From the NCBI RefSeq assembly GCF_036320965.1, contig NC_092261.1, positions 13,350,197 to 13,414,196 of the forward strand: a DNA stretch of 64,000 nt. The letters run 5' to 3'. Positions 48,429 to 59,314 of the stretch are shown here, piece by piece; position 1 is the first letter of the stretch; the number at the start of each line of letters is the position of its first letter. The notes under the pieces were generated by a model. That model ran no database searches. It had not been told where the DNA came from and was given only the letters and a program-made list of their open reading frames with translations. The stretch comes from Panulirus ornatus (lineage: Eukaryota; Arthropoda; Malacostraca; Decapoda; Palinuridae). The translations under genes and the position numbers were made by a program.

Positions 48429-50450
48429 GGATGTGATGGCGGTGTGTAAGAGACGTTTGTTGGAGATTCTGGTGGTGTGCGGGAGAGCTGTGTTGTAGGG
48501 AGGAAGAGATCATCTTCTTTGCGGGAGAACCTCTTGTTACTGGAGAGCTGGGAACGCTGGAGTTCATAGAGAGAGCTTTGGTCGATCGGTTCTCAGGGAG
48601 AATATTTGAGATGTACTTAAAAAAATTGAGGAAGAATCTTGAAACTTTGTTGGAATTGTGGCTGGATAGTTCTGAACCTTAGTGAAAGTATTAAGGAGAA
48701 CCTGAGACTGACTGATGTGACAGAATATATTTGAAATATATCAATATTTCAAAGTTAAGAAAAAGCGTTTGGAACTGACACGAGGTGTAATAGAACAGTG
48801 TTGAATTGTAAATGCTGAGGAGAAACGTTTGGAACTGATTCGAGATATGATAGAACGCTGTTGAACAATATTGTGGATGTTAAAGAAAAACGTTTCGAAC
48901 TGCTTCGAGGTGTAATATGACAGTGTTGAATAAAACATATTGGAGATTTTAAGGAGGAACGTTTGAAGCTGATTCGAAGAGAAATGACAGTGTTGAACCT
49001 TATTGAAGATGTTAAGGAGAAGCATTTGAAACCGATTCGAATTAAGATACAGCAGTGTTGAACCTTAATGAAGATGTAAAGGAGAAAGGTTTGAAACTGG
49101 TTAAAGGTGTGATGGAATACTTTCGAGCCGTAGTGGAAATGTTAATGAAAGACTTTTAAAACCCTTTAGGAACGTGAGAGGACCTAACTTTTCTTACTGT
49201 GAGAGGTGAAAAACTTTACTTGCGGTGGAGAGAGAGAGAGGGAAAAAAAAAAAAATAGTTTGTCGAGGGTGTAAAGATGAGGCCCCCATACCCTGTTGAA
49301 AGGATGAAACAGGTCTTTAAAATCTTGTGAGGGAGAAACTCTTTTTTATTTTGAGCTCTCGTTGGTGGTGAGATGGAGAAAAAAAAAAAATGTCTAGCCT
49401 TTTAGCGATGTTTTAGACATTTTTTTTTTCGTTTTTTTATGAGCGTAAACGTCTTTTTTTTTTATTTGTGAATTGTTTAAAGAACACCTTTGGAAAACTT
49501 AAGAGATGATAGCAACTGGATTCTCTAAGTTTTCCTTAGTGATGCAGGAGAGAGAAAATTCGTGATTGCTTGTGTTGCCTAAAGGGAGGCAAGGCGAGAT
49601 GGGCACCGACCTGGTGCTGGAAACATGATCCGAGGTGAGGTACATCCGTAAGTGGGGTTTAACCCAAGTGAGGATAGGATCCCAGCCAGGATATAATCCT
49701 CTCCAGGACAGAACCATAAGGTGGACACAGTCCTAAGCTGGGATTAGCCTCAGCCAGTGTTAAAACCCGGATGGGATAAGCTCATAGGCTGCATGAGACC
49801 CGATGAAGAATAAAAGCCGATCTGAGGTAAAAGCCCAACTAAGATTAAACCCCAGATAAAGATTAAACCACTTTTCGGTTTTAAACCCCAGGTACGATTA
49901 AAACCCAGCTTAAGTTGAATCTCAGCTGAGCCCAGCGGCGATCAAGCCTCACATGTGAGTAAAGCTTAAGATTAAGCCCCAGCTATAATCACACCCACGT
50001 CAGAATTAAAACCTATTGGGATTAAACTCCAGAAACAGCGATTACAAGCCCTTGTTGTCAGGATTGTACCCTGCCTACGATTCACACTCGTCAAGGACGC
50101 CACACCTCAGGAGCCTCATCTTAGAATACGTACATTAATTGCCAGATATGAATATATCATGAATAATCAAGTAAATAGATCCCTAAACGTAGAATTAACC
50201 AGAGTTAGACACGAAGACATTTTGCCATGGGTACAATAGATCCCTAAACATAGAATTAACCAGAGTTAGAGACGAAGACATTTTGCCATGGGTACCCACA
50301 CTCAATGTGCAGGGCGACGGCGTTGCTCTGACCGTCTCCGACGGTGTTGGAAGCGAGGCAGGTGTAGAGGCCGACGTCCCTGTGGTCCAACTGGAGGAGT
50401 GTGAGGCTGGGCCCGCTTCTCACCACCTTGGCTCGGTGGAGCGGACGACC
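36868..50450 (-). CDS. Sidestep-family Ig/FN3 transmembrane receptor, 3' part of gene (7 exons, 5' end outside window)
   Basis: Seven minus-strand exons (50450-50300, 48274-48129, 47307-47145, 44057-43942, 42544-42343, 39219-38935, 38042-36868) join with GT-AG introns and matching phase at all six junctions, giving about 745 residues. Order: end of an Ig domain (YTC), APVC linker, a full Ig domain (C, W, C), a PCVF motif, one FN3 domain, a proline/threonine stalk, a valine/glycine-rich membrane helix, a basic stop-transfer segment and a long Ser/Pro/Thr/His-rich tail. Known: this order matches arthropod Sidestep proteins (five Ig, one FN3, one membrane helix), neuronal surface ligands of Beat receptors that guide motor axons. 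Inference: cell-adhesion or axon-guidance receptor. Signal peptide and earlier Ig exons are not in the window. Database names could be nephrin-like or hemicentin-like. The exact paralogue is unknown. Confidence 0.78.
38197..38241. repeat. (AC)n in the F-G intron
   Basis: About 45 bases of AC with degenerate TATACA flanks. Confidence 0.95.
38808..38950 (-). repeat. Tandem repeat carrying four copies of a 5' splice donor
   Basis: The motif TGTGGTAAGTCCTGC occurs four times on the minus strand, with GT at 38934, 38887, 38854 and 38821. The last three are spaced 33 bases apart and the first is 47 bases away. Each contains a near-consensus donor. Only the first donor keeps the reading frame into the tail exon; the other three would end the exon in phase 0. 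Confidence 0.8.
38935..39219 (-). CDS. Side-family exon F: stalk, transmembrane helix and start of cytoplasmic tail
   Basis: The acceptor TTGCTTCCTCAAGCAG is at 39220. Two bases complete a serine. A short stalk (NNVEEPSTPTDFPQ) is followed by about 27 hydrophobic Val/Gly/Ala residues (near 39160-39075) and the basic stop-transfer CRARRAH, then a serine-rich run. This is a classic type I membrane segment. The donor TGTG|GTAAGT at 38934 leaves phase 1, matching exon G. The same donor motif is repeated three more times downstream within a tandem repeat. Confidence 0.82.
42209..42243. repeat. (AC)n in the E-F intron
   Basis: About 35 bases of AC, within 100 bases of the exon E donor. Confidence 0.93.
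42343..42544 (-). CDS. Side-family exon E: second half of FN3 domain
   Basis: The acceptor GGTGTTACAG is at 42545. The exon starts on a whole codon (VREGPVVV). FN3 landmarks are visible: FNITSLAPGRDYLMDVYA (strand, L-x-PG turn, Y-x-x-x-VYA strand), then HAKARGQETTLLLKT. It contains one N-glycosylation sequon, NIT, and another, NSS. It ends one base into a codon at the strong donor ACT|GTGAGT. Confidence 0.85.
43015..43090. repeat. (AT)n in the D-E intron
   Basis: About 76 bases of AT. Confidence 0.96.
43100..43570. repeat. Degenerate minisatellite, TAATGGTTTCTAACA unit
   Basis: About 17 units of 25-30 bases alternating GGTTTCTAACAC and AGGTACCTAATG in the D-E intron. Confidence 0.75.
43696..43843. 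repeat. Compound (CT)n-(AC)n
   Basis: About 75 bases of CT followed by about 70 bases of interrupted AC, roughly 100 bases beyond the exon D donor. Confidence 0.96.
43942..44057 (-). CDS. Side-family exon D: first half of FN3 domain
   Basis: The acceptor is a long T-rich tract ending TTTTACAG at 44058. Two bases complete an aspartate. The translation DEPSPLIGCHYHDVTTDSAG then VTCSQGV and LAQTYHIV fits the first strands of the single FN3 domain. The two cysteines, an unusual pair for FN3, are also expected in Side proteins. It ends on a whole codon at the donor GTG|GTGAGG. An in-frame read-through would reach a stop in the intron. Confidence 0.77.
44430..44890. repeat. Minisatellite, GAGGCCACAGTGGTCC unit
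   Basis: About ten units of 45-50 bases with GTGAGGCCACAGTGGTC and ATGGCCACATCC in the C-D intron. The two minus-strand ORFs are by-products. Confidence 0.85.
45086..45170. repeat. Compound (GT)n-(GA)n
   Basis: About 19 bases of GT then about 65 bases of GA. Confidence 0.96.
45824..47095. repeat. 1.27-kb minisatellite with 25- and 23-base unit variants
   Basis: More than 50 head-to-tail copies of GAGTTATGAGAACA followed by either ACAGTGTTACT (25 bases) or GCAGTTACT (23 bases). A few have a 22-base GTGTCACT form. The first three units carry an extra ATGA. Variants are interspersed, with runs such as short-long-short-short. It ends about 50 bases from the donor of exon C, inside the C-D intron. 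Confidence 0.96.
47145..47307 (-). CDS. Side-family exon C: second half of last Ig domain with PCVF motif
   Basis: The acceptor CCACCACAG is at 47308. The exon begins on a whole codon (IRAPLHHKD). It carries QRVECLSNNEVG, giving the second Ig cysteine and the Asn-Glu-Val-Gly turn, followed by PASQPCVFNILIV. The asparagine/glycine turn followed by PCVF and a hydrophobic run is, from memory of the family, a hallmark of the last Ig of Sidestep proteins. It ends in phase 1 at G|GTGAGC. A 1.27-kb minisatellite starts about 50 bases beyond the donor. Confidence 0.82.
47545..47612. repeat. (GA)n in the B-C intron
   Basis: About 68 bases of GA with a second short GA run at 47634-47652. Confidence 0.96.
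48129..48274 (-). CDS. Side-family exon B: first half of last Ig domain
   Basis: The acceptor is a CT-repeat tract ending CACACAG at 48275. The exon has two bases completing tyrosine, then APVCAWEGVREV, VEMECHV with the first Ig disulfide cysteine, and VTYTW with the core tryptophan. It ends on a whole codon (SMEQ) before the strong donor GTAAGT. Length is 146 bases, phase 1 to phase 0. The pyrimidine tract in front of it is itself part of a dinucleotide microsatellite. Confidence 0.82.
48330..48427. repeat. Compound (GT)n-(GA)n upstream of exon B
   Basis: About 27 bases of GT then about 71 bases of GA. On the transcribed minus strand this is CT-rich, about 60 bases upstream of the exon B acceptor. 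Confidence 0.96.
48600..49150. repeat. Degenerate repeat, unit about 65 bases
   Basis: Units share AAGGAGAAACGTTTGGAACTG, GATTCGAGG and GACAGTGTTGAA in the A-B intron. Divergence is high. Confidence 0.7.
49600..50060. repeat. Degenerate ATTAAACCCCAGC repeats
   Basis: Short 20-30-base units such as AAGATTAAACCCCAGATAAA in the A-B intron. Old and irregular. Confidence 0.55.
50174..50296. repeat. 61-bp tandem duplication next to exon A donor
   Basis: ATAGATCCCTAAAC to TTTTGCCATGGGTAC occurs twice with a 61-base offset and two substitutions. The right-hand copy ends at the splice donor of exon A. Confidence 0.92.
50300..50450 (-). CDS. Side-family exon A: second half of penultimate Ig domain
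   Basis: Acceptor CTCCGCCCTCAG at 50451 follows a clean pyrimidine tract. The exon starts on a whole codon (GRPLHRAK) and ends one base into a codon. It encodes SLTLLQL, then DVGLYTCLASNTVGDGQSN, the F-strand Y-x-C signature of an Ig domain, and ends VALHIE. The donor is T|GTGGGT. This choice gives a tyrosine codon with the next exon, restoring YAPVC, which is typical of Ig-Ig linkers in the family. A second GT four bases on (GTACCC) would break the phase. The preceding exon must end in phase 0 and lies upstream of the window. Confidence 0.8.

Positions 50451-52326
<1,876 letters not shown>

Positions 52327-52396
<70 letters not shown>
52327..52396. repeat. (CT)n
   Basis: About 70 bases of CT. 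Confidence 0.97.
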
Positions 52397-52400
<4 letters not shown>

Positions 52401-52571
52401 TCCTTCCCTCCTCTTGACCTCATCAGTAAGCAGGGCAGCAGATGATGAGCCCGCCGACTAATAACACACACACACTAGTCTGCTTCACATGAGTTTCTTC
52501 TGTTTGCTCACCACATGACTCCCGCTTATTGGTAAAGTGAGGAGAGAAGGCGAGGGAAGGAGGGAGAGGAC

Positions 52572-52576
<5 letters not shown>

Positions 52577-52647
<71 letters not shown>
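52577..52647. repeat. (GA)n
   Basis: About 71 bases of GA. With the (CT)n at 52327 it forms an inverted pair about 180 bases apart. Confidence 0.97.
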
Positions 52648-52649
<2 letters not shown>

Positions 52650-53027
52650 TGTACCTACCCAATATATAAATACCTCCGGCGAGGATTTGTCATAGAGCAG
52701 GGCCAACGCGTGGCGCTCACCGCATGTATACGTACAGTATATCACTGTCAGCCTTGAAAGAGGAAGTGGCTACCTAGGAGTACACACGACAAGATATTTC
52801 CCCCTTATATATGTAGCAGGGTCATGTCGGTCGTTACAGTGAAAAGAAGTTGGTTATAACGCAGGCGAGAGGTGACCTTCGACCTGGTAGCGGCGTCATC
52901 GTCACTGGACGGAAAGGAGTACAGTCTCGTCAAAGTCACTCTACTCCAAAGAGTTCCATCATGGAGTGCAGCAGCTGCAGCCTCTTCGAAGTTGCAAGAA
53001 GCTCCATAGAACGAGTCCTGGAGATGT

Positions 53028-53163
53028 ATGATAATGATGATGATGATATTGATAATAATAGTAATAATGACAATAATGATGATAATGGTAAGAAAAATAA
53101 TAATAATAATAATAATGATAATAATAATAATGATAATTATAATAATAATAATAATAATAATAT
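53028..53163. repeat. (AAT)n/(GAT)n trinucleotide tract
   Basis: ATGATGATGAT then AATAATAAT with interruptions, about 135 bases. Confidence 0.93.
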
Positions 53164-53204
53164 CATCGTCCAAGGTTTAGCGCTGTCTTGCCACGGTTGA
53201 TATA

Positions 53205-53312
53205 AAAGAGACCTCCGCCTCCTCCTCTTCTTCCTCCTCCGCCTCCTCTTCCTCCGCCTCCTCCTCCTCCTCCGCCTCCTCCTCCGCCTCTCCTCCTCCT
53301 CCTCTCCCGCCA
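53205..53312. repeat. (CTC)n trinucleotide tract
   Basis: CCTCCTCTTCTTCC-type triplets. The arginine-rich or glycine-rich minus-strand ORFs are by-products. Confidence 0.93.
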
Positions 53313-53828
53313 AGACAACACGGTAGTTTGTCTGTGGCCTCCGGTCCGCCCCTGCCGGTGGGTACACACGCCAGGGGGGTTCTAACCTAAACCTAACAAA
53401 TACCGTCGATCCGTCACACACACTTTTACTGCTCCCTGGTTGTGGGGGAGGAAATGGGAGCAGTGGCTCCCCTTACGGCATCCCAGATTTTACGGTAACC
53501 ACACCACCCCCGCCACAACACACGACACTCCCTGTGTTATCAGTCACTCATTCCTTCGATGCCTTATTTCATTTTTTCCCGCTCGAAGTTTTTAGAATTT
53601 TTGGTTTTGATAGTCTCTAGGGGGTCGTGTCTGTTCCTATCATCCATTGCACACGTCTGTACTATTTTAAATTCGTCATGGTATCAGACATAAGCTATTT
53701 CTTGTTTGCTAGTGTAGGATTATAAACTTATTATTACCTATTCGAACACTAAGGGAAAGGAATTCTACAGTCTTGAATCTTACTATACCATCATACAGCT
53801 ATATAAACGTCTATATGCCTTCTGTGTG

Positions 53829-53937
<109 letters not shown>

Positions 53938-54215
53938 CAATCATTCTGTACAGAATTGGGGAGGGAAGTGTACACTCGTGACGGCCCCATCTCATGACCT
54001 TCTGTATTCTCTTAGCGTTCGCAACCTCACCATTTTGCTCATGCCATCCATCCACTTACTTTACAAGTATGTCTGGACGTCTTTTCTTTTCTTTTTTTTT
54101 TTTTAACAGAGTGTCTTACATCTGGTTCCTTAACCTAACCATCTTTCGAACACTTGTGTTTGTGATTAATAATTTTCATGTCAAGGGGAGAGAGTTTTTT
54201 ACACTCGTGTTACCC

Positions 54216-54218
<3 letters not shown>

Positions 54219-54283
<65 letters not shown>
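54219..54283. repeat. (AC)n
   Basis: About 65 bases of AC. Confidence 0.97.
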
Positions 54284-54285
<2 letters not shown>

Positions 54286-54556
54286 GGCCTAAGCCGGATA
54301 TGTTTGCGTTGTACTCATTCGTGTGATGTGTAATTAATCGTGCACGGTCAGCCAATTCCGCTTTAACTTTTACGTGCATAATGAATGACGCATTAAAGTC
54401 AGCCTGTCTGATCATGGCCGTGTTGGTCAATGTGCTGGTGAGCGTCGTCGGGTTCTGTACAGTACGTAGTAGACTTTGTGTGTAAATCACAATCCGTCAG
54501 CAAGTAGCTGTCTGTAATCAACCGAACAATGGAAATTAAACGTTATAGGAAAATAT

Positions 54557-54558
<2 letters not shown>

Positions 54559-54638
<80 letters not shown>
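54559..54638. repeat. (AT)n at 5' edge of SINE-LINE composite
   Basis: About 80 bases of AT. Confidence 0.96.
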
Positions 54639-54643
<5 letters not shown>

Positions 54644-54860
54644 GGGGATAAGGGAGAAAGAATACTTCCCACGTATTCCCTGCGTGTCGTAGAAGGCGAC
54701 TTAAAGGGGAAGGAATGGGGGTCTGGAAATCCTCCCCTCTCGTTTTTAATTTTCCAAAAGAAGGAACAGAGAAGGGGACCAAGTGAGGATATTCCCCCAA
54801 AGGCTCAGTCCTCTGTTCTTAACGCTACCTCGCTAACGCGGGAAATGGCGAACAGTATGA
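54639..54860 (+). mobile_element. SINE with LINE-like 3' tail
   Basis: The 222-base unit starts CCTGGGGATAAGGGAG and contains GTGTCGTAGAAGGCGACTTA. That block resembles, from memory, a deeply conserved SINE core domain known from molluscs (Nin-DC). It ends TTAACGCTACCTCGCTAA plus CGCGGGAAATGGCGAACAG. The last 45 bases closely match the 3' tail of the adjacent LINE copies. No tRNA-like head is visible; the 5' end may be truncated at the (AT)n. Confidence 0.65.
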
Positions 54861-54876
54861 TTGCGAGGCGTGGGCT

Positions 54877-55251
54877 ATGGATAGAGATGTGCGCAGGAGG
54901 ATGGATGTGCTGGAAATGAGATGTTTGAGGACAATGTGTGGTGTGAGGTGGTTTGATCGAGTAAGTAACGTAAGGGTAAGAGAGATGTGTGGAAGTAAAA
55001 AGAGCGTGGTTGAGAGAGCAGAAGAGGGTGTTTTGAAATGGTTTGGGCACATGGAGAGAATGAGTGAGGAGAGATTGACCAAGAGGATATGTGTGTCGGA
55101 GGTGGAGGGAACGAGGAGAGGAGGGAGACCAAATTGGAGGTGGAGGGATGGAGTGAGGGAGATTTTGTGTGATCGGGGCCTGAACATGCAGGAGGGTGAG
55201 GGGAGGGCGGGGAATGGAGTGAATTGGAGTCATGTGGTATACAGGGGTTGA
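54877..55251 (+). pseudogene. LINE ORF2 C-terminal fragment, copy 1
   Basis: 124 codons, open to the same stop as copy 2: RRRMDVLEMRCLRTMCGVRW, VLKWFGHMERMSEERLTKR, PNWRWRDGVREILCDRG. Known: this region follows the RT palm in BovB/RTE-type LINEs (YGCEAW, FGHMER, GRPNWRW signatures). The catalytic FADD motif is not in this copy, so it cannot function alone. Confidence 0.8.
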
Positions 55252-55394
55252 CGTGCTGTCAGTGGATTGAATCAGGGCGTGTGGGGCGTCTGGGGTGAGC
55301 CATGGAGGGCTGTGTGGGTGTGTATATTTGCGTGTGTGGACGTGTGTATGTACATGTGTATGGGGGGGGGGGGGCATTTCTTTCGTCTGTTTCC

Positions 55395-55410
55395 TTGCGC
55401 TACCTCGCAA
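55395..55410 (+). other. 3'-tail stem-loop of LINE copy 1
   Basis: TTGCG-CTACCT-CGCAA forms a perfect 5-bp stem with a 6-base loop. The same hairpin is in LINE copy 2 (56923-56938), and a variant with one mismatch is in the SINE (54819-54836). It may be the recognition structure for the LINE reverse transcriptase. Confidence 0.5.
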
Positions 55411-55431
55411 ACGCGGGAGACAGCGACAAAG

Positions 55432-55463
<32 letters not shown>

Positions 55464-55527
<64 letters not shown>
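55464..55527. repeat. (AT)n following LINE copy 1 poly(A)
   Basis: About 64 bases of AT. Confidence 0.96.
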
Positions 55528-55528
<1 letters not shown>

Positions 55529-55606
55529 CCCACGTTAATTACACCAAAAATTGAGCGGCAAGTTTCGCCATACATTAGCAAACCACGGGTACGTGGGTAG
55601 CCTGAC

Positions 55607-55641
<35 letters not shown>

Positions 55642-55917
55642 ACCTTGCAAATATGAGGACACAGTCAGTACAGTGCATAGCGTGTGTGTGTTTGATGTAT
55701 ATAAGATTTATATGTGATGATACACTCGAAAGTTAATTAACAGGTTGCGCTACGCTGCAATCCTGTCATCCACTAGGATTTCCGTAAAGTACATTAACAA
55801 GCCGAGTTATTTGCCGGAAGAAGAAATGACATAGTGTTAACAGATTCCCTTGCGTTGCTACCACCGGAAAATTAGAGTGCGAGTGACCAAAATTTCAAGA
55901 TAAAAGATTAATGTAAC
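55528..55917. other. Spacer between LINE copies; short (CT)n
   Basis: A (CT)n run lies at about 55610-55640. No gene is seen. Confidence 0.6.

Positions 55918-55977
<60 letters not shown>
55918..55977. repeat. (AT)n at 5' edge of LINE copy 2
   Basis: About 60 bases of AT running straight into the RT reading frame. Confidence 0.96.
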
Positions 55978-55984
<7 letters not shown>

Positions 55985-56959
55985 CTTGGGAAGTGAGTCA
56001 GTTGTTGTTCGCTGATGATACAGCGCTGGTGGCGGATTCATGTGAGAAACTGCAGAAGCTGGTGACGGAGTTTGGTAAAGTGTGTGGAAGAAGAAAGTTA
56101 AGAGTAAATGTCAATAAGAGCAAGGTTATTAGGTACAGTAGGGTTGAGGGTCAAGTCAATTGGGAGGTGAGTTTGAATGGTGAGAGGCTGGAGGAAGTGA
56201 AGTGTTTTAGATATCTGGGAGTGGATCTGTCAGCGGATGGAACCATGGAAGCGGAAGTGGATCATAGGGTGGGGGAGGGGGCGAAAATTTTGGGAGCCTT
56301 GAAAAATGTGTGGAAGTCGAGAACATTATCCCGGAAAGCAAAAATGGGTATGTTTGAAGGAATAGTAGTTCCAACAATGTTGTATGGTTGCGAGGCGTGG
56401 GCTATGGATAGAGTTGTGCGTAGGAGGATGGATGTGCTGGAAATGAGATGTTTGAGGACAATGTGTGGTGTGAGGTGGTTTGATCGAGTAAGTAACGTAA
56501 GGGTAAGAGAGATGTGTGGAAATAAAAAGAGCGTGGTTGAGAGAGCAGAAGAGGGTGTTTTGAAATGGTTTGGGCACATGGAGAGAATGAGTGAGGAAAG
56601 ATTGACCAAGAGGATATATGTGTCGGAGGTGGAGGGAACGAGGAGAAGAGGGAGACCAAATTGGAGGTGGAAAGATGGAGTGAAAAGTATTTTGTGTGAT
56701 CGGGGCCTGAACATGCAGGAGGGTGAAAGGAGGGCAAGGAATAGAGTGAATTGGAGCGATGTGGTATACAGGGGTTGACGTGCTGTCAGTGGATTGAATC
56801 AAGGCATGTGAAGCGTCTGGGGTAAACCATGGAAAGCTGTGTAGGTATGTATATTTGCGTGTGTGGACGTGTGTATGTACATGTGTATGGGGGGGGTTGG
56901 GCCATTTCTTTCGTCTGTTTCCTTGCGCTACCTCGCAAACGCGGGAGACAGCGACAAAG

Positions 56960-56995
<36 letters not shown>
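55978..56995 (+). mobile_element. RTE/BovB-like LINE copy 2 with RT palm, 3' UTR and poly(A)
   Basis: A 5'-truncated non-LTR retrotransposon. It has an open RT frame (55993-56778), a 3' UTR of about 185 bases with the TTGCG-CTACCT-CGCAA hairpin, poly(A) 56963-56995, then (AT)n and a PLE scrap. The frame is open from the cut edge and the poly(A) is intact, which points to recent insertion. Confidence 0.88.
55993..56778 (+). CDS. LINE reverse transcriptase, C-terminal part with FADD motif
   Basis: 261 codons. SQLLFADDTALVADSCEKLQ carries the catalytic FADD of RT domain C. NVNKSKVIRYS and EVKCFRYLGVDLSADG are the following palm/thumb blocks, then WKSRTLSRKAKMGMFEG, PTMLYGCEAW, VLKWFGHMERMSEERLTKR and GRPNWRWKDG. 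Domain order and motifs match RTE/BovB-type non-LTR elements. The endonuclease and first RT blocks are missing, removed at the (AT)n edge. It has no start codon of its own significance. It is a fragment of a mobile element, not a host gene. Confidence 0.88.
   Translation: MSQLLFADDTALVADSCEKLQKLVTEFGKVCGRRKLRVNVNKSKVIRYSRVEGQVNWEVSLNGERLEEVKCFRYLGVDLSADGTMEAEVDHRVGEGAKILGALKNVWKSRTLSRKAKMGMFEGIVVPTMLYGCEAWAMDRVVRRRMDVLEMRCLRTMCGVRWFDRVSNVRVREMCGNKKSVVERAEEGVLKWFGHMERMSEERLTKRIYVSEVEGTRRRGRPNWRWKDGVKSILCDRGLNMQEGERRARNRVNWSDVVYRG

Positions 56996-57053
<58 letters not shown>
56996..57053. repeat. (AT)n between LINE copy 2 and PLE scrap
   Basis: About 58 bases of AT. Confidence 0.95.
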
Positions 57054-57058
<5 letters not shown>

Positions 57059-57185
57059 AAGGATCACAATTTTGCGCGTGATCAAGATATTCCTATGAGT
57101 CCACGGGGAAAATGAAACACGATAAGTTCCCAAGTGCACTTTCGTGTAATAATCACATCATCAGGGGGTACACAAGGACTCATAG

Positions 57186-57189
<4 letters not shown>
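57054..57189 (-). mobile_element. Solo Penelope-like element end, copy 3
   Basis: Terminal PLE sequence without coding DNA. A 14-base perfect inverted repeat (ATTCCTATGAGTCC at 57089-57102 and its complement at 57176-57189) encloses the hammerhead-like motif. (AT)n lies on both sides. Confidence 0.8.
57128..57169 (-). ncRNA. Hammerhead-ribozyme-like motif, copy 3
   Basis: The core is identical to copy 1: CUGAUGA, GUG/CAC hairpin, GAAA, palindromic GUGCAC, UU then GGG. Stem I is CCC/GGG here, because the outer base pair differs from copy 1. Confidence 0.55.

Positions 57190-57263
<74 letters not shown>
57190..57263. repeat. (AT)n
   Basis: About 74 bases of AT to the right of the PLE end. Confidence 0.96.
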
Positions 57264-57266
<3 letters not shown>

Positions 57267-57554
57267 TACAATAAAGATAAGCTTTTAAGTATAAGGTAGT
57301 TGATGTGTGTTCGTTAATTCGTCTGACATGGTAAGGATGTGGAAATATGTTGAATGAAAGATCTAGCTCAAGTGAAATCAGAATGGCGTGCTGAGTCTTA
57401 GGCAACAGCAGCTTCCCCCGGGATGAGTACCTTCACACAAGACTGTACCCATTTGTCATTCATCGGATGTCAGACACTCTGGCCCTTACAGACGTTTTCT
57501 TCCCTTGAATGTTAAGTGACATTTCGGCCTCCACCGTTACTTCGTCCACAAACA

Positions 57555-57720
57555 CTTACCAACACAAGTAAACCTAACCCAACTAAACCAAATCTAGCCT
57601 AATGTAACCTAACCTAACTAAACCACACCTAATAACCCAACTAAACCAAACCTCGCCTAACCAAACCTAACTTAACCCAACTGAACCAAACCTCACCTCA
57701 CCCAACCAAAATCCCACCAA
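57555..57720. repeat. Degenerate AACCT/AACCAA repeats, telomere-like
   Basis: CCTAACCTAACTAAACC-type units on the plus strand. The arthropod telomere unit is TTAGG (CCTAA). The phase is irregular, so it is an ancient or mimic array. Confidence 0.5.
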
Positions 57721-58860
<1,140 letters not shown>

Positions 58861-58861
58861 T

Positions 58862-58960
58862 CTAAGCAAACTAAACCAGACCAAACCTATTCCAACCTAA
58901 CTTACCCTAATCAAACCAAGCTTAACCTAATCTGATCCCAATCTAACCTCAGGTATCGAA
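58862..58960. repeat. Second AACCT-like degenerate tract
   Basis: AACTAAACCAGACCAAACC-type units, similar to 57555-57720 and in the same orientation. Confidence 0.45.
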
Positions 58961-59314
58961 CGCTCCGCCGGTACTGGCCGAAGCCTTAAGAGTTGACAGA
59001 GGCCGAAGCGTCGTCCAACCGGGAACAATGTGTTGGAAATACTCCACCACCAGAGCGAATGGTAGACCTCAGACCTCTCGGAAACGGTAAGTGTTATGTA
59101 GCATTATAGTGATGGTATGTGTTTAGACTGAATTCGGAGTATGGTTTTCGAAGCGATCGTTCGAGTCGGATGAATAGACTTATTTCTATCACGATTGATT
59201 GTAAGTAATTCTAAGTAAAGCGGTTGATATTTCGGAAAGCATTCGATTAAAGTCCCTTATTCTAGAGTACGAGCAAATATTAATGTTACATTGGTGTATT
59301 TGTACCTCGGGAAA

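Larger units (their letters stand above)
54861..55463 (+). mobile_element. Truncated RTE/BovB-like LINE copy 1 with 3' UTR and poly(A)
   Basis: It starts inside the RT C-terminal region at TTGCGAGGCGTGGGC, directly fused to the SINE tail. The coding part ends at the TGA at 55249-55251. A 3' UTR of about 180 bases ends in CCTTGCGCTACCTCGCAAAC and a poly(A) run (55434-55463), then (AT)n. The copy is about 95% identical to copy 2 by eye. Confidence 0.85.

Noticed and set aside
53137..53421. Arginine-rich protein on the minus strand
   Set aside because: Direct translation of the CTC trinucleotide tract.
54805..55608. 267-codon minus-strand ORF opposite LINE copy 1
   Set aside because: Shadow of the LINE coding strand; the plus-strand frame carries the RT motifs.
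56262..56802. 150-158-codon minus-strand ORFs opposite LINE copy 2
   Set aside because: Antisense shadow of the reverse transcriptase frame.
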